Shown here: positions 19,130-29,195 of the stretch, one piece after another | How positions within the stretch are numbered: the stretch's first letter is position 1 | Layout: each line of letters starts with the position of its first letter | NCBI RefSeq assembly: GCF_000308675.1 | Contig: NZ_BAGE01000002.1 | Span: 1-64,000 of the forward strand | Length of the DNA: 64,000 bases | Direction: 5' to 3' | Origin: Nocardia paucivorans NBRC 100373 | GTDB taxonomy: Bacteria > Actinomycetota > Actinomycetes > Mycobacteriales > Mycobacteriaceae | Notes under the pieces: generated by a model | Database searches by the model: none | What the model saw: the letters and a program-made list of their open reading frames with translations, nothing else | Told to the model about the DNA's origin: nothing | Made by a program: the position numbers and the translations under genes

Positions 19130-21280
19130 GTGAGCGAAGCCAACATGATCGGTTGGGAGAAGGATTCGGACGGCATCGTCGTGCTGACGATGGACGACCC
19201 GAACCAGGGCGCCAACACCATGAACGACCTCTACAAGAAGTCGATGACCGCGACGGTCGATCGGCTCGAGGCCGAGAAGGACGACATCACCGGCGTGGTG
19301 TTGACCTCGGCGAAAAAGACCTTCTTCGCCGGTGGTGACCTGAAGAACATGATGAAGGTCGGCCCGGACGACGCTCAGCCGCTGATGGACGAGCTGACCG
19401 AGATCAAGGCCGCGCTGCGCCGGCTGGAGCAGCTGGGCAAGCCGGTTGTGGCCGCCATCAACGGCGCCGCGCTCGGCGGCGGCCTGGAGATCGCGCTGGC
19501 CTGTCACCACCGGATCGCGGCCGACGTGCCCGGTTCGCAGATCGGTCTGCCCGAGGTCACCCTGGGCCTGCTGCCCGCCGGCGGCGGTATCGTTCGCACC
19601 GTGCGCATGCTCGGTCTGCAGAACGCGCTGATGCAGGTGCTGCTGCAGGGCCAGCGCAACAAGCCGGCCAAGGCCAAGGAGATCGGCCTGGTCGACGAGC
19701 TGGTCGGTTCGGTGGAGGAACTGGTCCCGGCCGCCAAGGCGTGGATCAAGGCCAACCCCGAGGCCGGTGTGCAGCCGTGGGACAAGAAGGGCTTCAAGAT
19801 CCCCGGCGGTACCCCGTCCACCCCGGCCTTCGCGGCGAACCTGCCGGCCTTCCCGGCCAACCTGCGCAAGCAGCTCAAGGGTGCGAACATGCCGGCTCCG
19901 CGTGCCATCCTGGCCGCGGCGGTCGAAGGTTCGCAGGTCGATTTCGACAATGCCTCGCTGATCGAGTCCCGGTACTTCGTGCACCTGCTCACCGGGCCGG
20001 TCGCGAAGAACATGATCCAGGCGTTCTTCTTCGATCTGCAGGCCATCAACAACGGTGGTTCGCGGCCGAAGGATGTGCCCAAGCGCGAGATCAAAAAGGT
20101 CGGTGTGCTCGGTGCAGGCATGATGGGCGCCGGTATCGCCTATGTGTCGGCCAAGGCCGGTTTCGAGGTCGTCCTCAAAGACGTCAGCCTGGAGGCGGCC
20201 GAGCGCGGTAAGAACTACTCGGAGAAGATCGAGGCCAAGGCGCTCTCCCGCGGTAAGACCACCGAGGAGAAGTCCAAGGCGCTGCTCGATCGGATCAAGC
20301 CGACCGCCGATGCGGCCGACTTCGCCGGCGTCGACTTCGTGATCGAGGCCGTGTTCGAGAACACCGAGCTCAAGCACAAGGTGTTCCAGGAGATCGAGGA
20401 CATCGTCACCCCGGACGCGCTACTGGGCTCGAACACCTCGACCCTGCCGATCACCCTGCTCGCCACCGGTGTGAAGCGGCAGCAGGACTTCATCGGTATC
20501 CACTTCTTCTCGCCGGTCGACAAGATGCCACTGGTGGAGATCATCAAGGGTGAGAAGACCTCGGACGAGGCGCTGGCCAGGGTGTACGACTACACCCTGG
20601 CGATCAAGAAGACCCCGATTGTCGTCAACGACAGCCGTGGCTTCTTCACCTCCCGCGTCATCGGCACCTTCGTCAACGAGGCGATCGCCATGCTGGGCGA
20701 GGGCATCGAGCCCGCGACCATCGAGCAGGCCGGTTCGCAGGCGGGTTACCCGGCTCCGCCGCTGCAGCTGACCGATGAGCTGAACATGAAGCTCATGCAG
20801 AAGATCGCCAAGGAGACCGAGGAAGCGGCCAAGCGCGGTGACGCCACCATGGGCGCCGAGCGCCACCCGGCTCTCGACGTGATCGACTGGATGGTCGAGC
20901 AGGGTCGTCCGGGCCGCCTGGAGAAGGCCGGCTTCTACGAGTACGACGAGAACGGCAAGCGGTTGCACCTGTGGCCGCAGCTGCGCGAGCAGTTCAAGAC
21001 CACCTACGGGTTCAACGCGCCGATCCAGGACCTGATCGACCGTATGTTGTTCGCCGAAGCGATCGAAACCCAGAAGTGCTTCGACGAGGGTGTGCTCGAG
21101 TCCACCGCGGATGCGAACATCGGTTCCATCTTCGGTATCGGCTTCCCCGCCTGGACCGGTGGTGTGCACCAGTTCATCGTCGGCTACCCCGGCGGCAAGG
21201 AGGCCTTCGTGGCCCGCGCCGACGAGCTCGCCGCGAAGTACGGTTCCCGGTTCCAGGTGCCGGAATCGCTGCGCAAGTAG
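19130..21280 (+). CDS. fadB: multifunctional fatty acid oxidation enzyme (enoyl-CoA hydratase / 3-hydroxyacyl-CoA dehydrogenase)
   Basis: 716 residues; alpha subunit of the beta-oxidation complex with FadA. N-terminal crotonase domain (about 10-200) with the oxyanion-hole GGGLEIALACHHRIA region and QIGLPEVTLGLLPAGGG. Then an NAD-binding Rossmann domain starting KKVGVLGAGMMGAGIAYV and the catalytic HFFSPVDKMPLVEI region, followed by the 3HCDH C-terminal domains. Start GTG at 19130 with CAGGAGAC upstream. A strong hairpin follows the stop. Confidence 0.95.
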   Translation: MSEANMIGWEKDSDGIVVLTMDDPNQGANTMNDLYKKSMTATVDRLEAEKDDITGVVLTSAKKTFFAGGDLKNMMKVGPDDAQPLMDELTEIKAALRRLEQLGKPVVAAINGAALGGGLEIALACHHRIAADVPGSQIGLPEVTLGLLPAGGGIVRTVRMLGLQNALMQVLLQGQRNKPAKAKEIGLVDELVGSVEELVPAAKAWIKANPEAGVQPWDKKGFKIPGGTPSTPAFAANLPAFPANLRKQLKGANMPAPRAILAAAVEGSQVDFDNASLIESRYFVHLLTGPVAKNMIQAFFFDLQAINNGGSRPKDVPKREIKKVGVLGAGMMGAGIAYVSAKAGFEVVLKDVSLEAAERGKNYSEKIEAKALSRGKTTEEKSKALLDRIKPTADAADFAGVDFVIEAVFENTELKHKVFQEIEDIVTPDALLGSNTSTLPITLLATGVKRQQDFIGIHFFSPVDKMPLVEIIKGEKTSDEALARVYDYTLAIKKTPIVVNDSRGFFTSRVIGTFVNEAIAMLGEGIEPATIEQAGSQAGYPAPPLQLTDELNMKLMQKIAKETEEAAKRGDATMGAERHPALDVIDWMVEQGRPGRLEKAGFYEYDENGKRLHLWPQLREQFKTTYGFNAPIQDLIDRMLFAEAIETQKCFDEGVLESTADANIGSIFGIGFPAWTGGVHQFIVGYPGGKEAFVARADELAAKYGSRFQVPESLRK

Positions 21281-21628
21281 TTCTACGCACCGGATTCGCC
21301 GCCGAGCGGACCCGGTTTCGCGGACGGACGACGACCGAGCCCGTCCCGCCTCGTGCGGGGCGGGCTCGGCCCGTTTCGGGAATGTTCGCCGAAACTGTGT
21401 TGTTGCCATGAACACGGGTAGTTGGTGATGGAGGGGCACCGACCCGTGACGCTATCCGGCCGACGCCGACCCGCGGCACACGCCGATGGAAACCCGGCCC
21501 CGGGAAGTACCGGCGCGCTACGTTGGAACTGCACACCGACGAATGCCGCAGTGGGATCCGAGTGGCCGGACGGATAACCGTTCCGGTATCTCGGTGCCGC
21601 CGATCCGTCGAGAGGGCGAGGTGGTGAA
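21281..21628. other. intergenic region between fadB and the kinase gene
   Basis: Contains the fadAB terminator (21335-21369). The rest, which must hold the kinase promoter, shows no gene and no motif I can defend. Confidence 0.5.
21335..21369 (+). terminator. fadAB operon terminator hairpin
   Basis: CCGAGCCCGTCCCG (21335-21348) pairs with CGGGGCGGGCTCGG (21356-21369) with one mismatch, followed by CCCGTTTCGG. It lies 55 bp after the fadB stop. Confidence 0.75.
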
Positions 21629-24600
21629 ATGAATCCACGAACGCGTTCGGGCCCGGTCGAGCGGATGGAAAAGACCGGTCACGAGTCGGTCGATGCCGTA
21701 TCGAACCGCGATGCCTCGGGCTCGGATCGCGGTGCCGAGGTCCGCGCCGAATCGGAGCCCACCCGACGGGTAACCGTCGATCTCGAGACGGACACCAAAG
21801 CCTGCGAACCGTTACAGATCATCGAGGAACTCGACCGGATGGGGCTGTCACAGGCCCAGGAAATCGGTCGAGGGGGCTTCGGTGTGGTGTACCGCTGTGT
21901 GCAGAAGGCACTGGACCGCGTGGTCGCGGTGAAGGTGCTGTCCTCCGATATCGATATCGAGAGCCGGGAGCGGTTCCTGCGTGAGGAACAGGCGATGGGC
22001 CGGCTGTCCGGGCATCCGAATATCGTCGACATCCTGCAGGTGGATATCACCCCCAGCGGGTTGCCGTTCATCGTGATGCCCTTTTGTCATCGCGGCTCGT
22101 TGGAACAGGTGGTGCACAAGCAGGGCCCGCTCGACTGGGCCGATACCCTGCGGGCCGGTGTGAAACTGGCCGGTGCAATCGAAAGCGCCCACCGGGCGCA
22201 TATCCTGCACCGGGATGTGAAGCCGGGCAATATCCTGATCAGCCCCTACGGGGAGCCGCAGCTCACCGATTTCGGCATCGCCCGGGTTCCGGGTGGTTTC
22301 CAGACCTCCAGCAGCCTGATCACCGGTTCGCCCGCCTTCACCGCGCCCGAGGTGCTCAAGGGTGACGATCCGACCGTGCGATCGGATGTGTACAGCCTCG
22401 GTTCCACATTGTTCGCGCTGTTGACCGGCCACGCGGCCTTCGAACGCCGGGCCGGGGAAAAGGTGGTGGCGCAATTCCTGCGGATCACCACCCAGCCCAT
22501 CCCGGATCTGCGTGATCAGGACATTCCGGCCGATGTGGCCGCCGTAATCGAACACGCTATGGCGCAGGATCCGGCGGACCGCCCGGCCTCGGCATACGAG
22601 CTCGGGGAGATGTTGCGCACCGCGCAGATGAGCCATGGACTGGTCTCCGACGAGATGGCCCTGCTGGAGACGGAGATCCTGCCGTCCGAAGTGGCCGGAA
22701 CCGACCGGGAGACCGCACGCGCGATCGGGACACCACCGGCGGTCACCGCCCCGCACAGTTGGCCGCTGTATCTGCATCCCTCCGCGCCGCGATCGCACAG
22801 TATCGCCAGAACGTCCCCGTCGGGTACGAATACTCGTCCCCCGTCCCCGACCACGAAATTCCGGCCGCCCACCCCGAGCCGCGAGCCGCTCGCCCGCCCT
22901 CGTCTCCTGGAGATCCTGCGGGCGGGTGGTCGGCGTCGGCTCGCCGTGATCCACGCACCGGCCGGGTTCGGTAAGAGCACCCTGGCTGCACAGTGGCGCG
23001 ACGAACTCGCCGCCGCGGGGACGGCGGTCGCCTGGATCGGGATCGATAGCGGCGACAACAATGCGGTCTGGTTCCTCGCGCATCTGGTCGAGGCCATTCA
23101 CCAGGTCAGGCCCGATATCGGTGCCGGACTCGACCAAGTGCTAGAGGAGCGGCCCGACGACGCGGTGGCCTATGTGGTGAGCACCCTGGTCGACGAACTA
23201 CACACCAGCGGGGAGTCGGTGGTGGTGATCATCGACGATTGGCATCGCATCACCGATGAGGGCGCTCGGCGGGTGTTGTGCGATCTTCTCGACAGCGGCT
23301 GCCATCATCTTCGTTTCGTCGTGACGGGTCGGGAACAGTCGGACCTACCGGTGAGCCGGATGCGGGTGCTCGACGAACTGGTGGAGATCGGTTTGACCCA
23401 GCTGCGGCTCACCCGGGACGAAACCGAGGAGATCCTGGTGCGGCGGCAGGGTTGTCCGCTCGACGCCGATCGGCTCGATCGGCTCTACACCGCGACCGAG
23501 GGCTGGCCGGCCGCGGTGCAGTTGCTCTGCCTGGCATTGCGGGACAATCCCGACCCCGAGCGGTTGCTCGAGCAGCTGATCGAGGGCGGTCACGGTATTC
23601 GGGAGTATCTCGCCGAGAATGTGCTGAACGCCCTGGAACCCGACATGGTGGAGTTCCTGTCCGATATCTCGGTCGTCGAAAAGGTGTGCGCTTCGTTGGC
23701 GACGGCGCTGAGCGGTGTCACCGACGCCCAGCAACTGCTCGAGCAGGCCGAACAACGCGAGTTGTTCCTGCACCGGGTCGACGACGACCCCGAATGGTTC
23801 CGGATCCAGCCGTTGTTCGCCGAACACCTGCGTGCCCGACTGGAACACACCCGGCCCGGCCGGGTGAAGGCGCTGCACCGCAGGGCTTCCCGCTGGTATG
23901 CCGAACATCAGCTGCTCCGCAAGTCCGTCGACGAGGCATTGGCGGCGACCGATCTGAAAATGGCGCTGGACCTGCTCGAAAGCGGCGGGATGGATCTGAT
24001 CGACGGCTCCCGGCTGGGGACACTGCTCGGTTCGGTGTCGAAACTTCCGGTTTCGCAGGTGGCATCTCGTTCCAAACTGTTGATGGCGGTTGCCCGGGCG
24101 AATGTGAACCTGCAACAATCCTCGGCCGCGCGATCGGCCCTGGGCCGCCTGTCCAATGTGCTTTCGCGCGGTTCCCCCGCCGACGGCGATACCGAGCGGC
24201 AGCGCTGTCAGGCGGATGTATTGGCCGCCGCCGACGACGTATTTCACGACCGGCTCGACGGTGTGCTCGACAAGGTGAGCGAATCCCTGCGGAATCCGGA
24301 CGAGCTGCCGGCGTGGACGGTCTCGACGGCGGCGAATGTCGCCGCCTATGTGCGGCTGTGTGAATTCGATTTCTCGGGCGCCCGTGAACTGGAGGAATGG
24401 GCGGCCCCCTACCACCGGCGGTCCAAGGAACCGCTCGGGGAGATCTTCGCGCTGAGCGGCCGTGGCCTGCTCGCCTTCGAACAGCTCGATATCGATACCG
24501 CGCTGCGCTATTACCGGCAGGCGTACGAGACGGCGAAGATCCGGTCGGGACCGCGGTCACACGGTGTGCGCACCGCCGCCGGGCTGCTCGGCGAACTGGA

Positions 24601-25333
24601 ATATCGGCGTGGCAACCTCCAGGCCGCCGAACAGCTGTTGGACGAGAGTTATCAGCTGGTCGCCCGGATCGGGCCGATCGAATCGCTGATCGCCACCATT
24701 GTCGCCGGTGCCCGAGTGAAGGCGGCGCTCGGCGATCCGGCCGAGGCCGATGCCCGACTGGCCGAGGGTGCCCGGATCGCCGACGACCAGCGGCTCACCC
24801 GGTTGGCGGCCCATATCCGCGCGGAACAGATTCGGCTGGGAATCGCCGACCGGGATGAATCCGCCGGGTGGACCGGGAGCGATACCGGGCTGTCGAGCCA
24901 TATATCCGGTGCGACGGCCGTATTGACCAACGAAGCGCTCGAGATAGCCGCGGTTCGGCAACTCCTGCTCACCGGCGGCCCCGACGATCTGGATCGCGCG
25001 GTGCGCCGCGCCCGTGCCCTCTACGGCCGCACCCATGAACAGCAGCGACCCCGAGCCCGGCTGGATATGTCGCTGCTGTTGGCCGAATGCCTGGCCGCCG
25101 CCGGCTGGGTGGGCGAAGCAGCCGCCCTGCTGGCCCAGGCGGCGGCCACCTGCGCGGAATTCCATTGGACGCGACCGCTGGTGGACAGCGGCCCACGTGT
25201 CATGGAAATTCTGCGGGTGCTGCGCGGTGATCTACCGCTCACCGCCGCCGACGGTGCGGGAACGGCCGGCGCCGTCCGCACCATCGGCGATGTCCGGGTG
25301 CCCGTCCGATTCCTGAACGAGCTCTTGGACTGA
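21629..25333 (+). CDS. pknK: PknK-like serine/threonine protein kinase with MalT-like ATPase and TPR region
   Basis: 1234 residues. Kinase domain about 70-330: glycine loop GRGGFGVVYR, ATP-binding lysine K102 in VAVKVL, catalytic ILHRDVKPGN (HRD 194-196), DFGIAR and the APE motif. A Pro/Ser/Thr-rich linker leads to a STAND ATPase with Walker A GFGKSTLA (about 445-452) and VVVIIDDWHRI (Walker B), then winged-helix and TPR-like repeats to the C-terminus. This is the plan of mycobacterial PknK, a soluble kinase that regulates transcription. I see no C-terminal LuxR HTH. Start ATG 21629 with GAGGTGG upstream; an ATG at 21665 is possible. The symbol is by architecture. Confidence 0.85.
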   Translation: MNPRTRSGPVERMEKTGHESVDAVSNRDASGSDRGAEVRAESEPTRRVTVDLETDTKACEPLQIIEELDRMGLSQAQEIGRGGFGVVYRCVQKALDRVVAVKVLSSDIDIESRERFLREEQAMGRLSGHPNIVDILQVDITPSGLPFIVMPFCHRGSLEQVVHKQGPLDWADTLRAGVKLAGAIESAHRAHILHRDVKPGNILISPYGEPQLTDFGIARVPGGFQTSSSLITGSPAFTAPEVLKGDDPTVRSDVYSLGSTLFALLTGHAAFERRAGEKVVAQFLRITTQPIPDLRDQDIPADVAAVIEHAMAQDPADRPASAYELGEMLRTAQMSHGLVSDEMALLETEILPSEVAGTDRETARAIGTPPAVTAPHSWPLYLHPSAPRSHSIARTSPSGTNTRPPSPTTKFRPPTPSREPLARPRLLEILRAGGRRRLAVIHAPAGFGKSTLAAQWRDELAAAGTAVAWIGIDSGDNNAVWFLAHLVEAIHQVRPDIGAGLDQVLEERPDDAVAYVVSTLVDELHTSGESVVVIIDDWHRITDEGARRVLCDLLDSGCHHLRFVVTGREQSDLPVSRMRVLDELVEIGLTQLRLTRDETEEILVRRQGCPLDADRLDRLYTATEGWPAAVQLLCLALRDNPDPERLLEQLIEGGHGIREYLAENVLNALEPDMVEFLSDISVVEKVCASLATALSGVTDAQQLLEQAEQRELFLHRVDDDPEWFRIQPLFAEHLRARLEHTRPGRVKALHRRASRWYAEHQLLRKSVDEALAATDLKMALDLLESGGMDLIDGSRLGTLLGSVSKLPVSQVASRSKLLMAVARANVNLQQSSAARSALGRLSNVLSRGSPADGDTERQRCQADVLAAADDVFHDRLDGVLDKVSESLRNPDELPAWTVSTAANVAAYVRLCEFDFSGARELEEWAAPYHRRSKEPLGEIFALSGRGLLAFEQLDIDTALRYYRQAYETAKIRSGPRSHGVRTAAGLLGELEYRRGNLQAAEQLLDESYQLVARIGPIESLIATIVAGARVKAALGDPAEADARLAEGARIADDQRLTRLAAHIRAEQIRLGIADRDESAGWTGSDTGLSSHISGATAVLTNEALEIAAVRQLLLTGGPDDLDRAVRRARALYGRTHEQQRPRARLDMSLLLAECLAAAGWVGEAAALLAQAAATCAEFHWTRPLVDSGPRVMEILRVLRGDLPLTAADGAGTAGAVRTIGDVRVPVRFLNELLD

Positions 25334-25370
25334 ACGATTCGTCTGTACCGAACGATTCGCGAACAATGGA

Positions 25371-26687
25371 TCAGGGCTGCCACCACGGGCGCAGCGGAAG
25401 GTTCGTGCGGCCGTCGGAGCCAGGTTTCACCCCGAGCACATGGTGCAGCTGTACCACATTGCGCTGGAAGCCCAACCGGCTGCCCGCCATGTACAGACCC
25501 CATACCTTCGCGGTGCCCTCACCGGCCTCCGCTACACAGGCGTCCCAGTTGGCGACCAGGTTCTTGCACCATTCCGCGAGGGTGATCGCATAGTGTTCGC
25601 GCAGGTTCTCCTCGTGCACCACCTCCAGACCGAGGTTTTGGATCTCGGAGATGATGCGGCCGGAACCGGTGAGTTCGCCGTCCGGGAAGACATAGCGATC
25701 GATGAAATCACCGGCCTTGGCGGAGCTCACATTGTCCGGGCGAGTGATGCAGTGGTTGAGGAATAGGCCGCCGTCGCGCAGCTTGCTCTTGATGAAGCCG
25801 AAATAGAACGGGTAATTGTGGACGCCGATATGTTCGGTCAGGCCGATCGAGGAGACGGCGTCGAAATCGGTTTCGGGTACATCGCGGTAGTCGCAGTGCC
25901 GCACCTCGGCCAGATCGGACAGACCTTCCTCGGCGATCTTGCGCTGTGCCCACTTGGCCTGTTCGGCCGAGAGCGTGGCGCCGATGGCCCGAACACCACG
26001 TTTGGCGGCATACCGCACCATTCCGCCCCAGCCGCAACCGATATCGAGCAGTCGGTCGCCCTCGGACAGTCGAAGCTTTTCGAAGATCAGCCGGTATTTG
26101 TTCTCCTGGGCCTGCTCCAACGTCCAATCCTCGTCGCCGTAGCAGGCACAGGTATAGGTCATGGACGGGCCGAGAACGTACTCGTAGAAAGTATTCGAGA
26201 CATCGTAGTGGTGATGGATGGCCTCCGCGTCGCGCGCCTTGGAATGACGCAGACCTTCGAACGCGATCCGCTGCCAGCGCGGCAGGGTTTCCTGCGGCGG
26301 TGGTGCGACCGGACGCAGCTGTTCCCAACCCAACGAGCGGGCGATGGTCAGCAGGGCCAGGGCCGAAGGCCGACGGAATTTCATCTCCGACATGGCCTTC
26401 AGGAATTCGTACGGATCACCGGGGTGAACACCGGAGGCGGTCATGTCACCGGCGATGTACGCGCGGGCCATACCGAGATCGCCGGGCGCGGTCGCCAGGT
26501 AGTTGATACCTCGCGGGGTACGGATATCAAGGACGTAGGGAGAATCGGCCGGGCCGGTGCTGCTGCCGTCGTAGGCCTGGAGCCGGATGGGTATGTCGCC
26601 ATCGACGAGTGTCTCGAAGACCTCGGCAATGCTGAGCCGGGCAGTCAGGTCCGCGATATCAGAGGACCGTTCCTTGAATATCGTCAT
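25371..26687 (-). CDS. tmsB: CFA-synthase-family methyltransferase, probable tuberculostearate synthase subunit
   Basis: 438 residues. N-terminal region with PVRL-like IPIRLQAYDGS, then the SAM-binding fold HHYDVSNTFYEYVLGPSMTY, LLDIGCGWGGMVRYAAKRG and VSSIGLTEHIGVHNYPFYF, ending in the CFA-type WCKNLVANWD region. It is orthologous in position and sequence to the Rv3720-type proteins. CFA-like methyltransferases paired with an FAD-dependent reductase make 10-methylstearic (tuberculostearic) acid: the methyltransferase adds a methylene group to oleoyl chains from SAM and the partner reduces it. Its ATG overlaps the stop of the upstream reductase (ATGA). The assignment is by pairing and family, not experiment. 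Confidence 0.82.
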   Translation of the reverse strand: MTIFKERSSDIADLTARLSIAEVFETLVDGDIPIRLQAYDGSSTGPADSPYVLDIRTPRGINYLATAPGDLGMARAYIAGDMTASGVHPGDPYEFLKAMSEMKFRRPSALALLTIARSLGWEQLRPVAPPPQETLPRWQRIAFEGLRHSKARDAEAIHHHYDVSNTFYEYVLGPSMTYTCACYGDEDWTLEQAQENKYRLIFEKLRLSEGDRLLDIGCGWGGMVRYAAKRGVRAIGATLSAEQAKWAQRKIAEEGLSDLAEVRHCDYRDVPETDFDAVSSIGLTEHIGVHNYPFYFGFIKSKLRDGGLFLNHCITRPDNVSSAKAGDFIDRYVFPDGELTGSGRIISEIQNLGLEVVHEENLREHYAITLAEWCKNLVANWDACVAEAGEGTAKVWGLYMAGSRLGFQRNVVQLHHVLGVKPGSDGRTNLPLRPWWQP

Positions 26688-28126
26688 TTACGTTGCACCG
26701 CCTTAGAATACAAATCCAACAGGCGCTTATCGGGATCATAGCGCTTTTTCAGTTCCGAATAATGCTCGCCACCGTACAGGGCGGCGAATTCCTCCGGCTC
26801 GTAGTACGAATCCGAGTACAGCGATTTGTGTCCATCGAATTCGGTGACGGTTTTCTCGATGGCCCGATTGGCGGCCCCTTCGATCGCGCCGGGTACGGTT
26901 GGCACGGCGGACCAGAAGCCGATATTGACGTAGGTTCGCTCCGGTTGCAACGGATACAGTGGCCAGGGCCGATCCGTGGACCCGTTCCCGGTGTCCCGCA
27001 GGCGAAGTGGGCACAACCAGATCGGTTCGATGGGGATCTCGCGCAAAAACCATTCCAGGAAATCGGCGGTGCGTTCCACCGGCACCTCGATGTCCTGAAC
27101 AACGCGTTCGCGTGGCGGATTTCCCTTACGGGCCTCCAACCTGTCGCCTATGTGGTAACGGTGGTCGAGGGCGACGAGCTTCCAATAGAAACTGCTGCGT
27201 CGGTAGCGTTTCGGCCAGAATCGACGGATCTTCGGGTTCTGGGTGCCGAATGCGCGCGAGCACCAGAACCAGTCGGTGTCCCAACGCCACAGGTAGTCGT
27301 GAATGGTGAGCCGATCCCGCTTCGGTTCCGGACCGGCGTGCTGGATGGAGCGGTAGTAGATATCCATCCCGGTGTAGTCGCTGACCGGCCCCGGCTCAGC
27401 GGTCCGGCGGCCCAGGATCAGATAGCTTTCCGTGGCGTCGAAGACGACCCCGTCGAGATAGTCGACCGGTTCGCCGTCATGGTTGCGCTCGGTGACGATC
27501 CGGTTCAGGGCCGCTTCGAGTTCCCGCAGATCACGGAAGCGCACGTGACGTAATGCGACATAGGGCTCTACGGGTTCCAGCTCGATCTTCAGTCGGGTGG
27601 AGTAACCGAGTGTTCCGTACGAATTGGGAAAACCGCGAAACAGTTGCGCGTGTTCCCCATTCGGCGTGGCGGTGACGATATCGCCTGCACCGGTGAGCAC
27701 ATCCATTTCCAGCACCGACTCATGCGGTAGACCGTTGCGGAACGAGGTCGACTCGATGCCGAGGCCTGTGACCGCGCCACCGAGGGTGATGGTCTTCAGT
27801 TGTGGAACGACCAACGGCGCCAACCCATATGGCAGGGTTGCGGCGACCAGATCCTCATAGGTGGTCATACCGGCGACATCGGCGGTCCGGTTGTCCGGAT
27901 CCACCGCGATCACTTTGGTCAGACCGGAGACATCGAGTCCCGGCGCGGTGTTCTTGGCTCTGGCCCGGAACAGATTCGAGGTCTTCTTGGCCAGGCGCAC
28001 GTTGGCGTCCGCCGGGATGGCTCGATAGCTCGCGAGCAGCCGCTCGACGCCCGCCTGATGCGCGGCGAACCCGGATTCGTATGCGGCCGGTGGGTGGCCG
28101 GCCTTCCCCAACAGACTCACTGCCAC
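26684..28126 (-). CDS. tmsA: FAD-binding oxidoreductase, probable 10-methylene-fatty-acid reductase
   Basis: 480 residues. PCMH/FAD_binding_4 fold of the DHCR24-like group: LAKKTSNLFRAR, IAVDPDNRTADVAGMTTYED, LVVPQLKTITLGGAVTGLGI, HESVLEMDVLTGAGDIVTAT, and a substrate-cap region rich in aromatic residues. Positionally equivalent to Rv3719 and translationally coupled (4-bp overlap) to the CFA-type methyltransferase downstream; this arrangement is that of the tmsA-tmsB 10-methylstearate genes. The GTG start at 28126 lies 6 nt after TAGCGT and has no Shine-Dalgarno sequence, so it may be leaderless. Confidence 0.82.
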   Translation of the reverse strand: MAVSLLGKAGHPPAAYESGFAAHQAGVERLLASYRAIPADANVRLAKKTSNLFRARAKNTAPGLDVSGLTKVIAVDPDNRTADVAGMTTYEDLVAATLPYGLAPLVVPQLKTITLGGAVTGLGIESTSFRNGLPHESVLEMDVLTGAGDIVTATPNGEHAQLFRGFPNSYGTLGYSTRLKIELEPVEPYVALRHVRFRDLRELEAALNRIVTERNHDGEPVDYLDGVVFDATESYLILGRRTAEPGPVSDYTGMDIYYRSIQHAGPEPKRDRLTIHDYLWRWDTDWFWCSRAFGTQNPKIRRFWPKRYRRSSFYWKLVALDHRYHIGDRLEARKGNPPRERVVQDIEVPVERTADFLEWFLREIPIEPIWLCPLRLRDTGNGSTDRPWPLYPLQPERTYVNIGFWSAVPTVPGAIEGAANRAIEKTVTEFDGHKSLYSDSYYEPEEFAALYGGEHYSELKKRYDPDKRLLDLYSKAVQRK

Positions 28127-28331
28127 GCCTCGACGCTAGTACCAATGATCATTACGGGCCACCGTGAGGGGGGGTACACGCCCGAAATGTCACGTATATG
28201 TTGCACCGCGCTCGGTCGGGTCACGGGGTCGCACGACCCGTCCTCGAGTAGTCCCACCTGCTGTCGAACGCTCGGGGTGCGGCAGGCAGGATGAGCCTGT
28301 CGAGATTTCGCACGCGGACAAGGAGCTCATT

Positions 28332-28766
28332 GTGGGACAGGTCAAAGCCGACAGTTCGATCGTGGTCTCGGCGGACCCGCAGCGCACGCTGGCGGCGATC
28401 GCCGACTACACGGAGGTGCGACCGCGGATTCTCTCCGCGCACTACCGGGACTACCAGGTGATCGAGGGCGGCCAGGGTGGTGGGACGGTGGCGCAGTGGA
28501 CGCTGCAGGCCACCCAGAAGCGGGTTCGCAATATCCGGGCCCAGGTATCGGTAGCCGATACCGTCGTCACCGAGAAGGACGCCAACTCCAGCCTGGTCAA
28601 CACCTGGACCGTTGCCCCCGAAGGGACCGGCTCCAAGGTCACCCTGACCACCACCTGGCAGGGCGCGGGTGGGATCTCCGGCATCTTCGAAGGCATCTTC
28701 GCGCCCCTCGGTCTGAAGAAGATCCAGGCCGAGGTGTTGGAAAATTTGAAACGTGAACTCGCCTGA
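28332..28766 (+). CDS. SRPBCC (START-like) family protein
   Basis: 144 residues with the polyketide cyclase/dehydrase ligand-binding fold: SSIVVSADPQRTLAAIADY at the N-terminus and LGLKKIQAEVLENLKREL at the C-terminal helix. The GTG at 28332 is preceded by AAGGAG with about 8 nt spacing and is preferred over upstream in-frame codons. It is divergent from the tmsAB operon and corresponds in position to Rv3718c. A lipid ligand is plausible; function unknown. Confidence 0.83.
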   Translation: MGQVKADSSIVVSADPQRTLAAIADYTEVRPRILSAHYRDYQVIEGGQGGGTVAQWTLQATQKRVRNIRAQVSVADTVVTEKDANSSLVNTWTVAPEGTGSKVTLTTTWQGAGGISGIFEGIFAPLGLKKIQAEVLENLKRELA

Positions 28767-28838
28767 GCCGACGCGGACCGCGAGACCCGGTCGGCCGAGG
28801 CCGGACGAGCCATTCGGTCCGGCCGGCTCGGTCCTCGA

Positions 28839-29195
28839 TCAGTCCTCGGACGCGGCGATATCGAACAGATTGCCCTCGGGGTCGGCCAGGGTGCTCCAGC
28901 GAATGCCGAACTCGTGGAAATCCCCGATATGTTTCGCTCCCAGCGCGACCGCCCGCTCCACCTCCGCGGGCAGGTCGGCGGCCGCCAGATCCAGATGAAC
29001 CGCGTTCTTGCCGGGGGTGCGCTCGGGCACCTGCAAGAACATGAGGCCGGGGCCGTGTCCGTTCGAACGTCCGATACTCGCGTAGAACTCGTTCGCCCCT
29101 TCGTCCACCGGCATATCGAGTAGCTCGGCATAGAAGTCGGCGAGGGCCGCGGCGTTCGCGCAATCGAAGGTGATGCACTCGAGTGTGGGTGCCAT
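28839..29195 (-). CDS. VOC family protein (glyoxalase/bleomycin resistance fold)
   Basis: 118 residues from the ATG at 29195, which has AGGATG upstream. Two beta-alpha-beta-beta-beta units: ECITFDCANAAALADFYAELL at the start and the closing WSTLADPEGNLFDIA, a typical VOC ending with its metal-ligand-like E/D positions. Relatives are often annotated glyoxalase-like; the substrate is unknown. Longer in-frame starts would add non-homologous sequence. Confidence 0.82.
   Translation of the reverse strand: MAPTLECITFDCANAAALADFYAELLDMPVDEGANEFYASIGRSNGHGPGLMFLQVPERTPGKNAVHLDLAAADLPAEVERAVALGAKHIGDFHEFGIRWSTLADPEGNLFDIAASED

Noticed and set aside
19109..20377. 422-codon minus-strand ORF opposite fadB
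   Set aside because: Shadow of a highly GC3-biased gene; no family resemblance.
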